From assembly GCF_007859315.1 (NCBI RefSeq), contig NZ_VOHA01000015.1, positions 62,001-126,000 on the forward strand: a stretch of DNA of 64,000 nt, given 5' to 3'. Every line of letters begins with the position of its first letter. The first letter of the stretch is position 1. A program made the translations under genes and the position numbers. Shown here piece after piece: positions 8,708-16,825 of this stretch. The notes beneath the pieces were generated by a model that saw only the letters and a program-made list of their open reading frames with translations, was not told where the DNA came from and did not search any database. This DNA is from Reyranella sp. CPCC 100927 (GTDB lineage Bacteria; Pseudomonadota; Alphaproteobacteria; Reyranellales; Reyranellaceae).

Positions 8708-9916
8708 CTATTGCGTCAGCGGGCAGCCGCCGGTCTTCATGGACTGGAATGCATTCGCGGCCGGGATTTTCGCGACGAGGTCGAGATAGTCCCACGGCTT
8801 TTTCGATTCGGCGGCACCCTTCACGCGCACCAGGTAGCGGTCATAGACGACCCGGCCGTCCTCGCGAACGTGGCCATCGCGCGTGTAGATGTCCGATACC
8901 GGCGTCTCCCGCATCGCCTTCAGCACGGCATCGGGATCCTTGCTGCCGACCTTGCGCACGGCCTTCAGGTAGTGGGTCACCGACGAGTAGACGCCGGCAT
9001 GGCTGTCGCTGGGCATGCGCTTCATGACGTCGGCGAAACGCTGCGACCAGCGGCGCGTTTCGTCCGACTGGTCCCAGTACCAGGATTGGGTGAAGAACAG
9101 GCCCTGCGTCGCGGGCAGGCCCAACGCGTGGATGTCGTTGATGTAGGCGGTCGGCGTGGCGAGCTTCTGTTTCTGGGTGATGCCGAATTCGCCCGATTGC
9201 TTGATGGCGTTGGTCAGGTCGCTGCCGGCCAGTGCCAGCACGATGACCTGCGCTTTCGACGACTGCGCGGTGATCAGGAAGGAACTGTAGTCGGCCGTCG
9301 CCAGCGGCACCCGGACCGAGCCGACGACCTTGCCGCCGCCGGATGTGATCGCGGCCGAGGCGACGCTTTCGAGCGAATGGCCGAAGGCGTAGTCGGCGGT
9401 GATGAAGAAGTACGAAGTGTTGCCTTCCTTCAGCAGCTGCTGGATCAGCGGTCCGCTGTTGGACCAGCTGTCGGCCGTCCACATCAGGCCGTAGGGCGAG
9501 CAGGCCTTGCCCGTGAGGTCCGATGACGTCGACGTCGAGTGGATCACGATCTTGCGCCGGTTGCGCGCCAGGTCCTGGACACCCAATGCGATCGTCGAAT
9601 TGGCGACCTCGAAGATCGCATCGACGCCCTTGCTGTCGTACCACTCGCGCGCGACAGAGAGGCCGATGTCCGGCTTGTTCTGGTGATTGGCCACCAGCAC
9701 CTCGACGGGCTTGCCCAGGATCGTGCCGCCGAGATCCTCGATCGCCATTTTCGCGGCGACGACCGAGCCGCGGCCCGACGCTTCCGAATAGATGCCGTTC
9801 TGATCGTTCATGACGCCGATCACGACGGTATCGTCGGCGGCCGTCGCCGGGGTCGACAGCGACGCTGACAGCGCCAGCCCTAAAACAGATATCAATCCGG
9901 CGGCCGTCTTTTTCAT
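8708..9916 (-). CDS. Leu/Ile/Val-type ABC transporter substrate-binding protein (periplasmic)
   Basis: A 402-residue type 1 periplasmic binding protein. The N-terminus MKKTAAGLISVLGLALSASL plus an AxA site (TPATAAD) is a Sec signal peptide. The mature part begins with VVIGVMNDQNGIYSEASG, characteristic of the Peripla_BP_6/LivK group, and continues through KMAIEDLGGTILGKPVEVL. The start at 9916 is supported by AGGAGGGG upstream. Solutes are typically amino acids, aromatic acids or amides. No permease or ATPase genes are next to it, so it must share a transporter encoded elsewhere. It leads the leftward operon ahead of the molybdenum hydroxylase, suggesting that it captures that enzyme's substrate. 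Confidence 0.93.
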   Translation of the reverse strand: MKKTAAGLISVLGLALSASLSTPATAADDTVVIGVMNDQNGIYSEASGRGSVVAAKMAIEDLGGTILGKPVEVLVANHQNKPDIGLSVAREWYDSKGVDAIFEVANSTIALGVQDLARNRRKIVIHSTSTSSDLTGKACSPYGLMWTADSWSNSGPLIQQLLKEGNTSYFFITADYAFGHSLESVASAAITSGGGKVVGSVRVPLATADYSSFLITAQSSKAQVIVLALAGSDLTNAIKQSGEFGITQKQKLATPTAYINDIHALGLPATQGLFFTQSWYWDQSDETRRWSQRFADVMKRMPSDSHAGVYSSVTHYLKAVRKVGSKDPDAVLKAMRETPVSDIYTRDGHVREDGRVVYDRYLVRVKGAAESKKPWDYLDLVAKIPAANAFQSMKTGGCPLTQ

Positions 9917-10029
9917 CGTTATCCCCTCCTGAGGTCGATTGTGTGAAGCCCGCGGACGGCTGCACCGAAGCAGCAGTTCCGTGGCCATTGTGGCGGGCTG
10001 CTCGCTAGCTACCCCGCGAGTGCATTTTG

Positions 10030-10078
10030 ATTGTATGCAAAATATAAAAATGTATGCAACAAAAAATATTGTATGCAC
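10030..10078. promoter_or_regulatory. Three TGTATGCA operators at 19-bp period in the divergent promoter
   Basis: TGTATGCA occurs at 10032-10039, 10051-10058 and 10070-10077, exactly 19 bp apart each time, in an AT-rich stretch between the leftward binding-protein gene and the rightward GntR gene. The same motif pair with the same period lies at 4275-4305. The layout fits autoregulation of the GntR gene plus control of the leftward operon. Binding itself is inferred. Confidence 0.75.
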
Positions 10079-10124
10079 TACTGCCGTCGATATAATCGCG
10101 CACCCGTTCACGTGTTCCGGTCCG

Positions 10125-10856
10125 ATGGAAAAGACAGAAACAAGATCCGGTGCGACCACATCGCGGCTGCGGCAGATGCTGCTGGAGGGCGCCTTTCCGC
10201 CCGACAGCCGGCTGACGGAAACCGTGCTGGCGGAGCAGCTGGGCGTGTCACGCACGCCGGTGCGCGACGCCTTGAGCACATTGGCGCTCGAAGGCCTGTT
10301 GGGTTACGAGCCCAATCGCGGTTACGAGGTTCTGAGCTGCACGCTCGATGACGTGCTGGGGGCCTACGAGGTGCGCAAGACCCTCGAGGCGCTGGCCTGT
10401 CGCATCGTGGCCAAGGCCGGCCTGGATGTGCAGGCGCGCGCCCGCATGATGGACGCCAACGAGCAGATCGAGCGGCTCCTGGAGTCGGGGACATGGCGCG
10501 CCGACCGGGCGCGGCGCTGGCGCGAGCTCAACGCCAGCTTCCACAACGCCATCATCGATGCCGCGGCCAACAAATCGCTGACCCAGGCGATCCGTAACAC
10601 GCAGCGCCTGCCGATCATGGTGGCCGGCGGCGGGGCGCGCTGGTTCACGCACGAGGAGCTGGTCCTGCTGTTCGACGACAAGGCCGTGCGCCGATCGCAC
10701 GGTGATCACTGCAAGATCTTCAGTGCGCTCAGGACGGGCGATGGCGAGAAGGCGTCCGAGATCATGATGGCCCATATCGACCACGCCGCCGGCGTCTTGC
10801 GCGCCAATTGGGACAAACCGGGCCTGATGCGTGCCACGCAGGCGGAAAAGAAATGA
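10125..10856 (+). CDS. GntR-family transcriptional regulator (FCD subfamily)
   Basis: A 243-residue regulator with an N-terminal winged helix (about 12-75; LRQMLLEGAFPPDSRLTE, LAEQLGVSRTPVRDAL, L-x-x-E-G-L-L) and a C-terminal all-helical FCD ligand domain with candidate metal ligands in ASFHNAI, SHGDHCKIF and HIDHA. FCD regulators commonly bind organic acids. The start at 10125 is chosen because the winged helix begins soon after; no strong ribosome site is seen. It is divergent from the binding-protein operon and its stop overlaps the start of the amidase gene (ATGA). It probably represses both promoters through the TGTATGCA sites. Confidence 0.93.
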   Translation: MEKTETRSGATTSRLRQMLLEGAFPPDSRLTETVLAEQLGVSRTPVRDALSTLALEGLLGYEPNRGYEVLSCTLDDVLGAYEVRKTLEALACRIVAKAGLDVQARARMMDANEQIERLLESGTWRADRARRWRELNASFHNAIIDAAANKSLTQAIRNTQRLPIMVAGGGARWFTHEELVLLFDDKAVRRSHGDHCKIFSALRTGDGEKASEIMMAHIDHAAGVLRANWDKPGLMRATQAEKK

Positions 10857-11530
10857 CGGCCGTGGATGCCATCGGTGCGAACTATGCCGGCGTCTTCGAT
10901 CATCGTCTCGGATTCGGTCGTCGTCCGGCCCTGCTGCTGATCGATTTCATCGCCGCCTACACGCAACCGGATTCGCCGCTGTACGCACCGACGGCCGCCG
11001 ATGCGATCGCCCACAGCGCCGGGCTCTACACGGTTGCGAAGGCGCATCGCGTGCCAGTGATCTTCACGCGCGTGCTCTACGGCGCCGGCGCGCTCGATGG
11101 CGGCCTGTTCGTCCAGAAGGTGCCGGTGCTGAAGCGGCTCGTGCCGGGTGAGCCGTTGGCCGCATTCGCGGCGTCGCTGACGCCGGATGCACAGGACGTC
11201 GTCGTGACCAAGCAGTATGCCAGCGCCTTCTTCGGGACCTCCCTGGCGAGTCTGCTGACGGCGCAAGGCGTCGACACGCTCATTGTCTGCGGGGTGTCGA
11301 CCAGCGGCTGCGTCAGGGCCACCGCCGTCGACGGCATGCAGCACGGCTTCCGGGTGATCGTGCCCCGCGAATGCGTCGCCGATCGCCATCCCGAGCCGCA
11401 TCAGGCGAACCTGTTCGACATCAACGCGAAGTACGGCGATGTGATCGCGGCGTCGGATGCGAAGGCATTTATCGAGAGCCGCCAGGTCTTGGAGCGACCG
11501 GAGGGCAGCCTGATGGCGTGCCCGGAGTAG
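10853..11530 (+). CDS. Isochorismatase-family amidohydrolase (N-carbamoylsarcosine amidase / maleamate amidase-like)
   Basis: A 225-residue cysteine hydrolase with the family triad: Asp31 (LLLIDF), Lys120 (VVTKQYASAFFGT) and Cys153 (GVSTSGCVRATA, with the usual cis-peptide V-S-T before it). The long N-terminal loop and the SAFFGTSL segment resemble N-carbamoylsarcosine amidases and maleamate amidohydrolases rather than nicotinamidases. It overlaps the GntR gene by four bases, so it is co-expressed with the regulator of the molybdenum hydroxylase operon. It likely releases ammonia from an amide or carbamoyl intermediate of the same pathway; the substrate is inferred. Confidence 0.88.
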   Translation: MTAVDAIGANYAGVFDHRLGFGRRPALLLIDFIAAYTQPDSPLYAPTAADAIAHSAGLYTVAKAHRVPVIFTRVLYGAGALDGGLFVQKVPVLKRLVPGEPLAAFAASLTPDAQDVVVTKQYASAFFGTSLASLLTAQGVDTLIVCGVSTSGCVRATAVDGMQHGFRVIVPRECVADRHPEPHQANLFDINAKYGDVIAASDAKAFIESRQVLERPEGSLMACPE

Positions 11531-11636
11531 CGGCGGTTTGTGCCGCCCAAGCGCTTGGAGCCATAATACTGCCGAAGCGCTACTGACCACATGCGACCTA
11601 AATAAACCACCTGCCGGGCCCTGAGGGTCCCCGGTA

Positions 11637-11669
11637 CCGGCCGGTGCAGGTCGCAATTGCACCGGCCGG
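11637..11669. terminator. Strong GC-rich hairpin
   Basis: Perfect 12-base arms CCGGCCGGTGCA and TGCACCGGCCGG flank a 9-base loop. It lies about 110 bases after the amidase stop. It could be a factor-assisted terminator or an RNA structural element; there is no poly-T tract. Confidence 0.4.
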
Positions 11670-11729
11670 CGGGAGGATGCGTCCGTAATAACTAAACGAA
11701 CGACATGTGCGTAATCCAAATGCCGGACT

Positions 11730-11756
11730 GTGTCAATGTTGTGACACGTTGTGACA
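11730..11756. promoter_or_regulatory. GTGTCA/TGACAC inverted repeat with TTGTGACA direct repeats
   Basis: GTGTCA at 11730-11735 pairs with TGACAC at 11742-11747. TTGTGACA occurs at 11739-11746 and again at 11749-11756, a 10-bp period. This looks like a protein-binding site, but neither neighbouring gene is a known regulator, and the nearest gene start on either side is over 400 bases away or convergent. Confidence 0.35.
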
Positions 11757-11834
11757 ATCCTGTACGGATCAAATCGCAGCGATAGTGTTTTTTCAGGATC
11801 AAAGCGACAATATGCGGCTCGTCGCCGGTAGGCG

Positions 11835-12239
11835 CTACGGCTTAGCGTAGCGGGCCCGGGCGGCTGTTTCCAGCGCCGCGCAGGTGAGCGAATCGAGGTC
11901 GAACAGCTCGGCCAGCAGGTCCAAAACGCCGATCTCCGTGTCGCGGACCTGGCCTTCCGAGGCGATCAGATCGCACGCCAGCGCGTAGGCGGTTTCGCCG
12001 AAACGACGGGATACTGTCTTGCGGATGAAGGCCGCGACTTTGTCCACGCCGCCGTCGGCGATCAGGGTGCTGGCACAGGCTTCCGTCACCTTGGGCAGGC
12101 GATCGATCTTGAAGCCGCGGAACACGGGCAGATGCTCGACCAGATCGCGCAGGGTGTCGATCTCCGTCTTCGAGAAGTCGCGGTCGGCCGCCGACGCCAA
12201 CACCATCGTCCAGATCAAGCCATCCTGCAGCGCCGACAT
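11835..12239 (-). CDS. TerB-like (tellurite resistance B fold) protein
   Basis: A 134-residue acidic helical protein with the TerB/DjlA pattern: an early WTMVLASAADRDFSKTEIDTL with Asp residues that may bind metal, then a second repeat around ACDLIASEGQVRDTEIGVLDLL. Such proteins are cytoplasmic and of unclear function; only some members take part in tellurite resistance. The ATG at 12239 is preceded by GGGAGTGAG. It stands alone, facing away from the AEC transporter gene, and no other ter genes are present. Confidence 0.85.
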   Translation of the reverse strand: MSALQDGLIWTMVLASAADRDFSKTEIDTLRDLVEHLPVFRGFKIDRLPKVTEACASTLIADGGVDKVAAFIRKTVSRRFGETAYALACDLIASEGQVRDTEIGVLDLLAELFDLDSLTCAALETAARARYAKP

Positions 12240-12392
12240 GCTCACTCCCTTCGGATCGCATCGCCCTGCACCTGTGCCCGGCGTGGCCGTGCGGGTCAAG
12301 CGAGCTCGACAACTCGACGCTTGGCGGCGCGGCCTCTAATGTGCCCACGCAGGATCTCGGGCTTCCCTGCCCGCAGAGGAAGCGGGCCCTTC

Positions 12393-13331
12393 GTGCAAGT
12401 CCTCCTGACTGTCGCCTTTCCCATCTTCGCCCTGATCGGGACCGGCTGGGTCGCTGGCCGCCTGCGCCTGCTGGGCGAGCACGGCACGACGGCGCTCAAC
12501 GCCTTTGTCGGCTGGTTCGCGCTGCCGGCGATGCTGTTTGCGGCCTTGGCCAAGGTCAGCATCGCCGACGTGCTCAACGGTCCCTTCGTCGTCGTCTTCG
12601 GCGGCAGCATGCTGCTGACCTATGTTGCGGGGATGGTGGCGGCGCGCGTCGTGGCGCGGGCACGGTTGGCGCACATGAGTCTGTTCGGGCTGTCGGCCTC
12701 GTTCGGCAATGTCGGCTACATGGGTATTCCCCTCTGCGTCACGGCCTTTGGGTCGGAAGGGGCGTTGCCCGGCACGCTGGCGACCATTCTCGGCGCCGCC
12801 GGCATTCTCACCTTCGGGCTCATCCTGGTGGAGATCGATATCCAGGGCGGCCGGGGGACGCCGGCAGTGCGTGGCCGTGTGATGAAAGCCGTGGTGCGCA
12901 GCCCGATCGTCCAGGCCGTGACGCTCGGTGTTCTTGTCAGTGCCTTGCGCATTGCTGTGCCCGAGCCCGTGCTGCGCTTTCTCGAACTGCTGGGCTCCGC
13001 AGCAGCGCCGTGCGCATTGTTCGCCATCGGCCTTTTCCTGTCGGACAAGGGGCTGGGCACGTCCCGGCTGGAGGTTGCGCTCGCAAGCGTCGGCAAGGTG
13101 TTGCTGCAGCCGTTGATCGCGGTCGCCTTGCTGCCGTGGTTTCTTGACCTCGACACGATGTGGGGGAAAGCCGCCGTGCTGTGCGCCGCGCTGCCGACGG
13201 CCGCCAATGCCTTCGTCATCGCCAAGGAATACGAGACCTTCGTCGAAGGTGCGTCGGGCACGATCCTGGTGTCGACCGTGACGTCGGTGGCGACGGTGTC
13301 GGCACTGCTCGTGCTGTTGCGAGTCGGATGA
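12393..13331 (+). CDS. AEC (auxin efflux carrier) family transporter
   Basis: A 312-residue integral membrane protein with about ten hydrophobic segments, beginning VQVLLTVAFPIFALIGTGWVAG and containing the family's LSASFGNVGYMGIPL motif in the middle, which marks the conserved N-G-x-x-x-x-P kink. The C-terminal half has LPTAANAFVIAKEY, also typical of AEC proteins. Members export or import carboxylates such as malate or malonate. The start is the GTG at 12393, which gives the usual family length; an ATG at 12339 would add 18 polar residues. It overlaps nothing and is followed by mscL. Confidence 0.9.
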   Translation: MQVLLTVAFPIFALIGTGWVAGRLRLLGEHGTTALNAFVGWFALPAMLFAALAKVSIADVLNGPFVVVFGGSMLLTYVAGMVAARVVARARLAHMSLFGLSASFGNVGYMGIPLCVTAFGSEGALPGTLATILGAAGILTFGLILVEIDIQGGRGTPAVRGRVMKAVVRSPIVQAVTLGVLVSALRIAVPEPVLRFLELLGSAAAPCALFAIGLFLSDKGLGTSRLEVALASVGKVLLQPLIAVALLPWFLDLDTMWGKAAVLCAALPTAANAFVIAKEYETFVEGASGTILVSTVTSVATVSALLVLLRVG

Positions 13332-13429
13332 CGCGATCGGGCGTGGCACAAAGCGTTTGATGCCGACTCGCGGTGAGCCTCATACTCCCCCGGCGGTCGT
13401 GCGCCGCGAGCTTCGCAAAGGAGTGGGAG

Positions 13430-13843
13430 ATGTTTAAAGAATTCAAAGAATTTGCAATGAAAGGCAACGTCCTCGACTTGGCGATTGGTGTGATCATCGG
13501 TGCGGCGTTCGGCAAGATCATCGAGTCGTTCGTCGGCGACATCATCATGCCGATCATCGGCATGTTCGGGACGGTCGATTTCTCGAACCTCTATGCGGTG
13601 CTCAAGGGCAGCGTGCCGACCGGAGCGTCCCTGGTCGACGCCAAGAAGGCTGGTGTCGTGCTCGGCTACGGCAACTTCATCACCATTGCCATCAACTTCC
13701 TGATCATCGCCTTCGCGCTGTTCATGGTGGTCAAGGGCGTCAATCGCGTGAAGCGCCAGGAAGAAGCCGCGCCCGCCGCGCCGCCGGCGCCGACGCGCGA
13801 CCAGGAACTGCTGGGTGAGATCCGCGATCTGCTGAAGAAGTAG
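13430..13843 (+). CDS. mscL: Large-conductance mechanosensitive channel
   Basis: A 137-residue MscL. It begins [20 protein letters not shown], the amphipathic N-terminal helix followed by TM1 ([18 protein letters not shown]), then a periplasmic loop, TM2 ([19 protein letters not shown]) and a cytoplasmic helix ending in [11 protein letters not shown], as in characterised homologues. The channel opens under hypo-osmotic membrane tension to release solutes. An AAAGGAG precedes the ATG. A strong hairpin follows the stop. Confidence 0.97.
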   Translation: MFKEFKEFAMKGNVLDLAIGVIIGAAFGKIIESFVGDIIMPIIGMFGTVDFSNLYAVLKGSVPTGASLVDAKKAGVVLGYGNFITIAINFLIIAFALFMVVKGVNRVKRQEEAAPAAPPAPTRDQELLGEIRDLLKK

Positions 13844-13850
13844 ATTTCGA

Positions 13851-13872
13851 CCTCTCCCGCCAGCGGGAGAGG
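13851..13872. terminator. Hairpin after mscL (recurring CCTCTCCCGC palindrome)
   Basis: CCTCTCCCGC at 13851-13860 is followed after two bases by GCGGGAGAGG at 13863-13872. It sits between the convergent mscL and helicase genes and can serve both strands. The same palindrome recurs at 46303-46324 and in altered form at 55968-55992, so it is also a dispersed repeat. Confidence 0.6.
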
Positions 13873-13875
13873 TTC

Positions 13876-16704
13876 TCACGCGGGGCGGCCTGCCGACTCC
13901 AGGAATGCGCGGGTTTCGCGTATGGCGTCGGCCAGGCCGAGGCGTTGGATCGATACGCCCGGCGGAAACGCCGTCATCAGCCGTGACGGCAGCCGGTTAT
14001 CCAACATCACGAACACACCATGGTCGTCGGCACGCCGCACCAGGCGGCCGAACGCCTGCTTGAGCCGGAAGCGTGTCAGCATGTCGTCGTAGGCGTTGGG
14101 CGCATGGCCTTCGGCGCGATAGGCAATCTTGCGGGCGCGGTGGAGGATGTCCGGCCGCGGCCACGGCACGCGGTCGAACACGATCAGCCGCAGCGAACGA
14201 CCAGGCACGTCGACACCGTCGCGCACCGCATCGGTGCCCAGCAGGCATGATCGTTCCTCGGCGCGGAAGATGTCGACCAGGGTCGCGGCGTCCATGCCGC
14301 CGACATGCTGGGCGTGCAGCGTGATGCCGTTGGTCTCCAATGGTCCCACGATGCGGTCGTGCACGGCACGCAGCCGTCCGATGGCCGTGAACAGGCCAAG
14401 CCCGCCGCCATCGGCAGCCAGGAACAGCTCGCGATAAGCCGATGCGACCTGGTCGAGCGACTCGCGACCGACGTCACGCACGACCATCACCCGGGTTTGC
14501 GCGGCATAGTCGAACGGCGAGGCGACGGCAGCGCGAATCGCGGGCGCCAACAGGTGGCGCGCCCCGGTGCGCGCTTCGGCCACCTTCCAGTCCGCGGCTT
14601 CCTCGGTGGCGACGCCGATCGGCGGCGAGGGCGGCGGGTCGTTGGCGCCGCTCCAGTCGCGCAAGGTCGCCGACGTCACGACGACGCCATGTGCCGGCTT
14701 CACGACCGCCTCGGTGAACGGCTCCATCGGATCGAGGTAGTGGCGATACATGCCGACATCGATTTCGCGGCCGTCGATTCGCTCGAGAGCGAACCAGTCG
14801 ACAAAAGCCTCGCGAGGCGTCTCGGAGTCGAGTTCGCGCAGCATCGCGATCCAGGCGCGCACCTGCAGCTCGCAGCGATTGAGCAGGGAGCGGGACACGC
14901 CCTCGATGCGGTTGCGGGCCGCCGTATCGAGCTCCGCCGCCTCGTCGTCCAGCCGGGCACGCAGGGCCTGGCGCAGGGCCGTTGCCGGCCGCAGGATGCG
15001 CTCCAGCGTCTCGGCGAAGGCCTGTGCCGCGTCGGTCACGCCCGGTCCGGGCGGGCGCACATCGCATTCGACGCCATAGGCGCTCTCGTCGGCCGTGGTC
15101 CGGGCCAGCACCTGCTGCCGGACGAGGGCCAGGAACTCCTCGGCGGCACCCAACACCGTTCCATCGCCCAGCCGCGTCTGCCAGTTGGCTGCCGGCAATT
15201 CTCGCGCCGCCATCAGCAATGCGCGTAGCGAGCCCAGGATCGCCGAGTCGTTCTCGGCCAACTCGCCGACCCGGCGCTCCAGGCCGCGGGCCCGACTGCC
15301 GCGCCGGCCCTCGGCGCCCAGCAGCCAGCGGCGCAGGTCGGAGGTCTCGATCCCGGTCAGGTGTGCCGCGAACGCGCCGTCGGCGGCATCGAACAGGTGA
15401 TGGCCTTCATCGAACACGTAGCGACTGGGTCGCGCGTTGTCGTCCAGCCCACCCATCGCCGCCTGCATCATCACCAGCGCGTGGTTGGCGACCACGATGT
15501 CGGCATGCCGGGCGCGGCGGATCGTTCGTTCGACGAAGCAGCGGCGGTAGTGCTCGCAGCCGGCGTAGATGCATTCGCCACGGTGGTCGGCCAGGCGCAT
15601 CAACCGGCTGCGGCCGATCAGGGCACCCAGCCAGGCCGGCAGGTCGCCGCCCATCATGTCGCCATCGCGCGTCGCCGCGATCCAACGCGCGAGCAGGCCC
15701 AGCCCGACGGCATTGGCGGGATTGCCGATGGCCCGCATCGCCGCCTCTTCGAAGTTCAGCAGGCAGAGATAGTTCTCGCGCCCCTTGCGGACCACGACCT
15801 TGGTGCGCTTGGCGATGCGGTCGGGGTGCAGGCGGTCGAGTTCACTGTCGATCTGGCGCTGCAGGTTGCGGGTGAACGTCGCAATCCACACCGGTGCGCC
15901 GTTCTTCTCGGCCCACAGCGAGGCCGGCGCGACATAGCCCAGGGTCTTGCCGACGCCGGTGCCGGCTTCGGCCAGCACGACATGCGGCTCGCCCTCGCGG
16001 TCGCGCGGCCGGAACGCCAGTGATACGGCCGAGGCGTAGTCGCTTTGTGTCGGTCGCGGCTCCGCCGGCAGGCCGCCACGCGCCAGCAACTGGGCCAGGC
16101 GCAGGCGGGCTTCCGGCGGTTCCACCGGATGCGATGCCGGTGGCGTGGCCGGCGGATCGTCCTCCCACACCGGCAGCCGCTTCCAGGCATCCAGACCGGC
16201 CAATCCGCGCGGCCGCGGCGTATCGGGAGCAATCCCCAGCGCATCCAGGACCTGCGGGCCCCATGTCCAGCCGCCATGATGCATGGCCAGCGCCAGTGCC
16301 TGGGTCTCCGGCGGCTCGCGATGGGCGCGATCGGCGACGTCGTCGAGCAACGTGCCGGCAACGGCGATCAGGGTGCGGGCCTCCGCCTCGGTGTTGGCCG
16401 GGATGGGCAGGTCCAGTGCCTCCGCCAGGCCACGCACTGTGGGCAGGCAGAAGGTTGCCGGCCGCACGAAGGCGAACAGCTCCAGCACATCGCGCGCCGG
16501 AAAGACGTCCAGACCCAGTCGCCGCGCCGTTGCCGGCAGATGGCAGACGATCGGCATCTCCAGGGTCGCCCGTGACCGTGCGGCCTCGAGCGTCAGGACA
16601 TCGACGGCGCCATCCCAGCCGGCCCAAACGGCCGACCGCGCGGTCACGACCAGTGCCGCGGACGGGCTTCGGGCGCCGCCGATGGGCGGCAGGCTCTGGC
16701 TCAT
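13876..16704 (-). CDS. DinG-like ATP-dependent DNA helicase (XPD/Rad3 family)
   Basis: A 942-residue superfamily 2 helicase. Walker A is AEAGTGVGKT (about 245-254); the DEAH box reads DEGHHLFDAADGAF; the four Fe-S cysteines expected between motifs Ia and II fit Cys in ENYLCLLN and CIYAGCEHYRRC. The C-terminal half has motif VI as FGRLVRRADDHGVFVMLDNR. The first 220 residues resemble the exonuclease-like lead domain of alphaproteobacterial DinG proteins but show no clear acidic catalytic set. Such helicases unwind R-loops and G-quadruplexes. It is transcribed alone, convergent with mscL. Confidence 0.92.
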   Translation of the reverse strand: MSQSLPPIGGARSPSAALVVTARSAVWAGWDGAVDVLTLEAARSRATLEMPIVCHLPATARRLGLDVFPARDVLELFAFVRPATFCLPTVRGLAEALDLPIPANTEAEARTLIAVAGTLLDDVADRAHREPPETQALALAMHHGGWTWGPQVLDALGIAPDTPRPRGLAGLDAWKRLPVWEDDPPATPPASHPVEPPEARLRLAQLLARGGLPAEPRPTQSDYASAVSLAFRPRDREGEPHVVLAEAGTGVGKTLGYVAPASLWAEKNGAPVWIATFTRNLQRQIDSELDRLHPDRIAKRTKVVVRKGRENYLCLLNFEEAAMRAIGNPANAVGLGLLARWIAATRDGDMMGGDLPAWLGALIGRSRLMRLADHRGECIYAGCEHYRRCFVERTIRRARHADIVVANHALVMMQAAMGGLDDNARPSRYVFDEGHHLFDAADGAFAAHLTGIETSDLRRWLLGAEGRRGSRARGLERRVGELAENDSAILGSLRALLMAARELPAANWQTRLGDGTVLGAAEEFLALVRQQVLARTTADESAYGVECDVRPPGPGVTDAAQAFAETLERILRPATALRQALRARLDDEAAELDTAARNRIEGVSRSLLNRCELQVRAWIAMLRELDSETPREAFVDWFALERIDGREIDVGMYRHYLDPMEPFTEAVVKPAHGVVVTSATLRDWSGANDPPPSPPIGVATEEAADWKVAEARTGARHLLAPAIRAAVASPFDYAAQTRVMVVRDVGRESLDQVASAYRELFLAADGGGLGLFTAIGRLRAVHDRIVGPLETNGITLHAQHVGGMDAATLVDIFRAEERSCLLGTDAVRDGVDVPGRSLRLIVFDRVPWPRPDILHRARKIAYRAEGHAPNAYDDMLTRFRLKQAFGRLVRRADDHGVFVMLDNRLPSRLMTAFPPGVSIQRLGLADAIRETRAFLESAGRPA

Positions 16705-16825
16705 GGGGCGGACATAGCACAGTCAAAACCTTCCCTTCGCAGAGAAGGCGAGGAAGCCTTTTATTTGACAGATTTGTTTCATATATCATTACAGTTCCAA
16801 GAAGGAATAGTGACAAGGTTCGCAC

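Larger units (their letters stand above)
11531..11834. other. Intergenic region with hairpin and repeats, no gene seen
   Basis: No credible coding region is seen between the amidase and the TerB-like gene. The stretch holds a 12-bp stem with a 9-base loop (arms 11637-11648 and 11658-11669), which could be a terminator or attenuator although no T-run follows. Further on is a cluster of GTGACA-type repeats (11730-11756). The segment 11680-11810 is lower in GC than its surroundings. Confidence 0.5.

Noticed and set aside
6316-9027. A 903-residue open frame on the plus strand over the molybdenum hydroxylase genes
   Set aside because: It is the antisense shadow of coding sequence with high GC at codon position 3; the minus strand holds clear CoxL and binding-protein motifs, and the plus reading shows none.
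11835-12239. A tellurite-resistance locus
   Set aside because: Only a TerB-like fold is present; no terC, terD, terZ or telA genes are nearby.
16765-16793. A full sigma-70 promoter before the sulfatase-like gene
   Set aside because: TTGACA is present at 16765-16770, but the only good -10-like hexamers are at poor spacing (13 bp), so I mention it only as possible.
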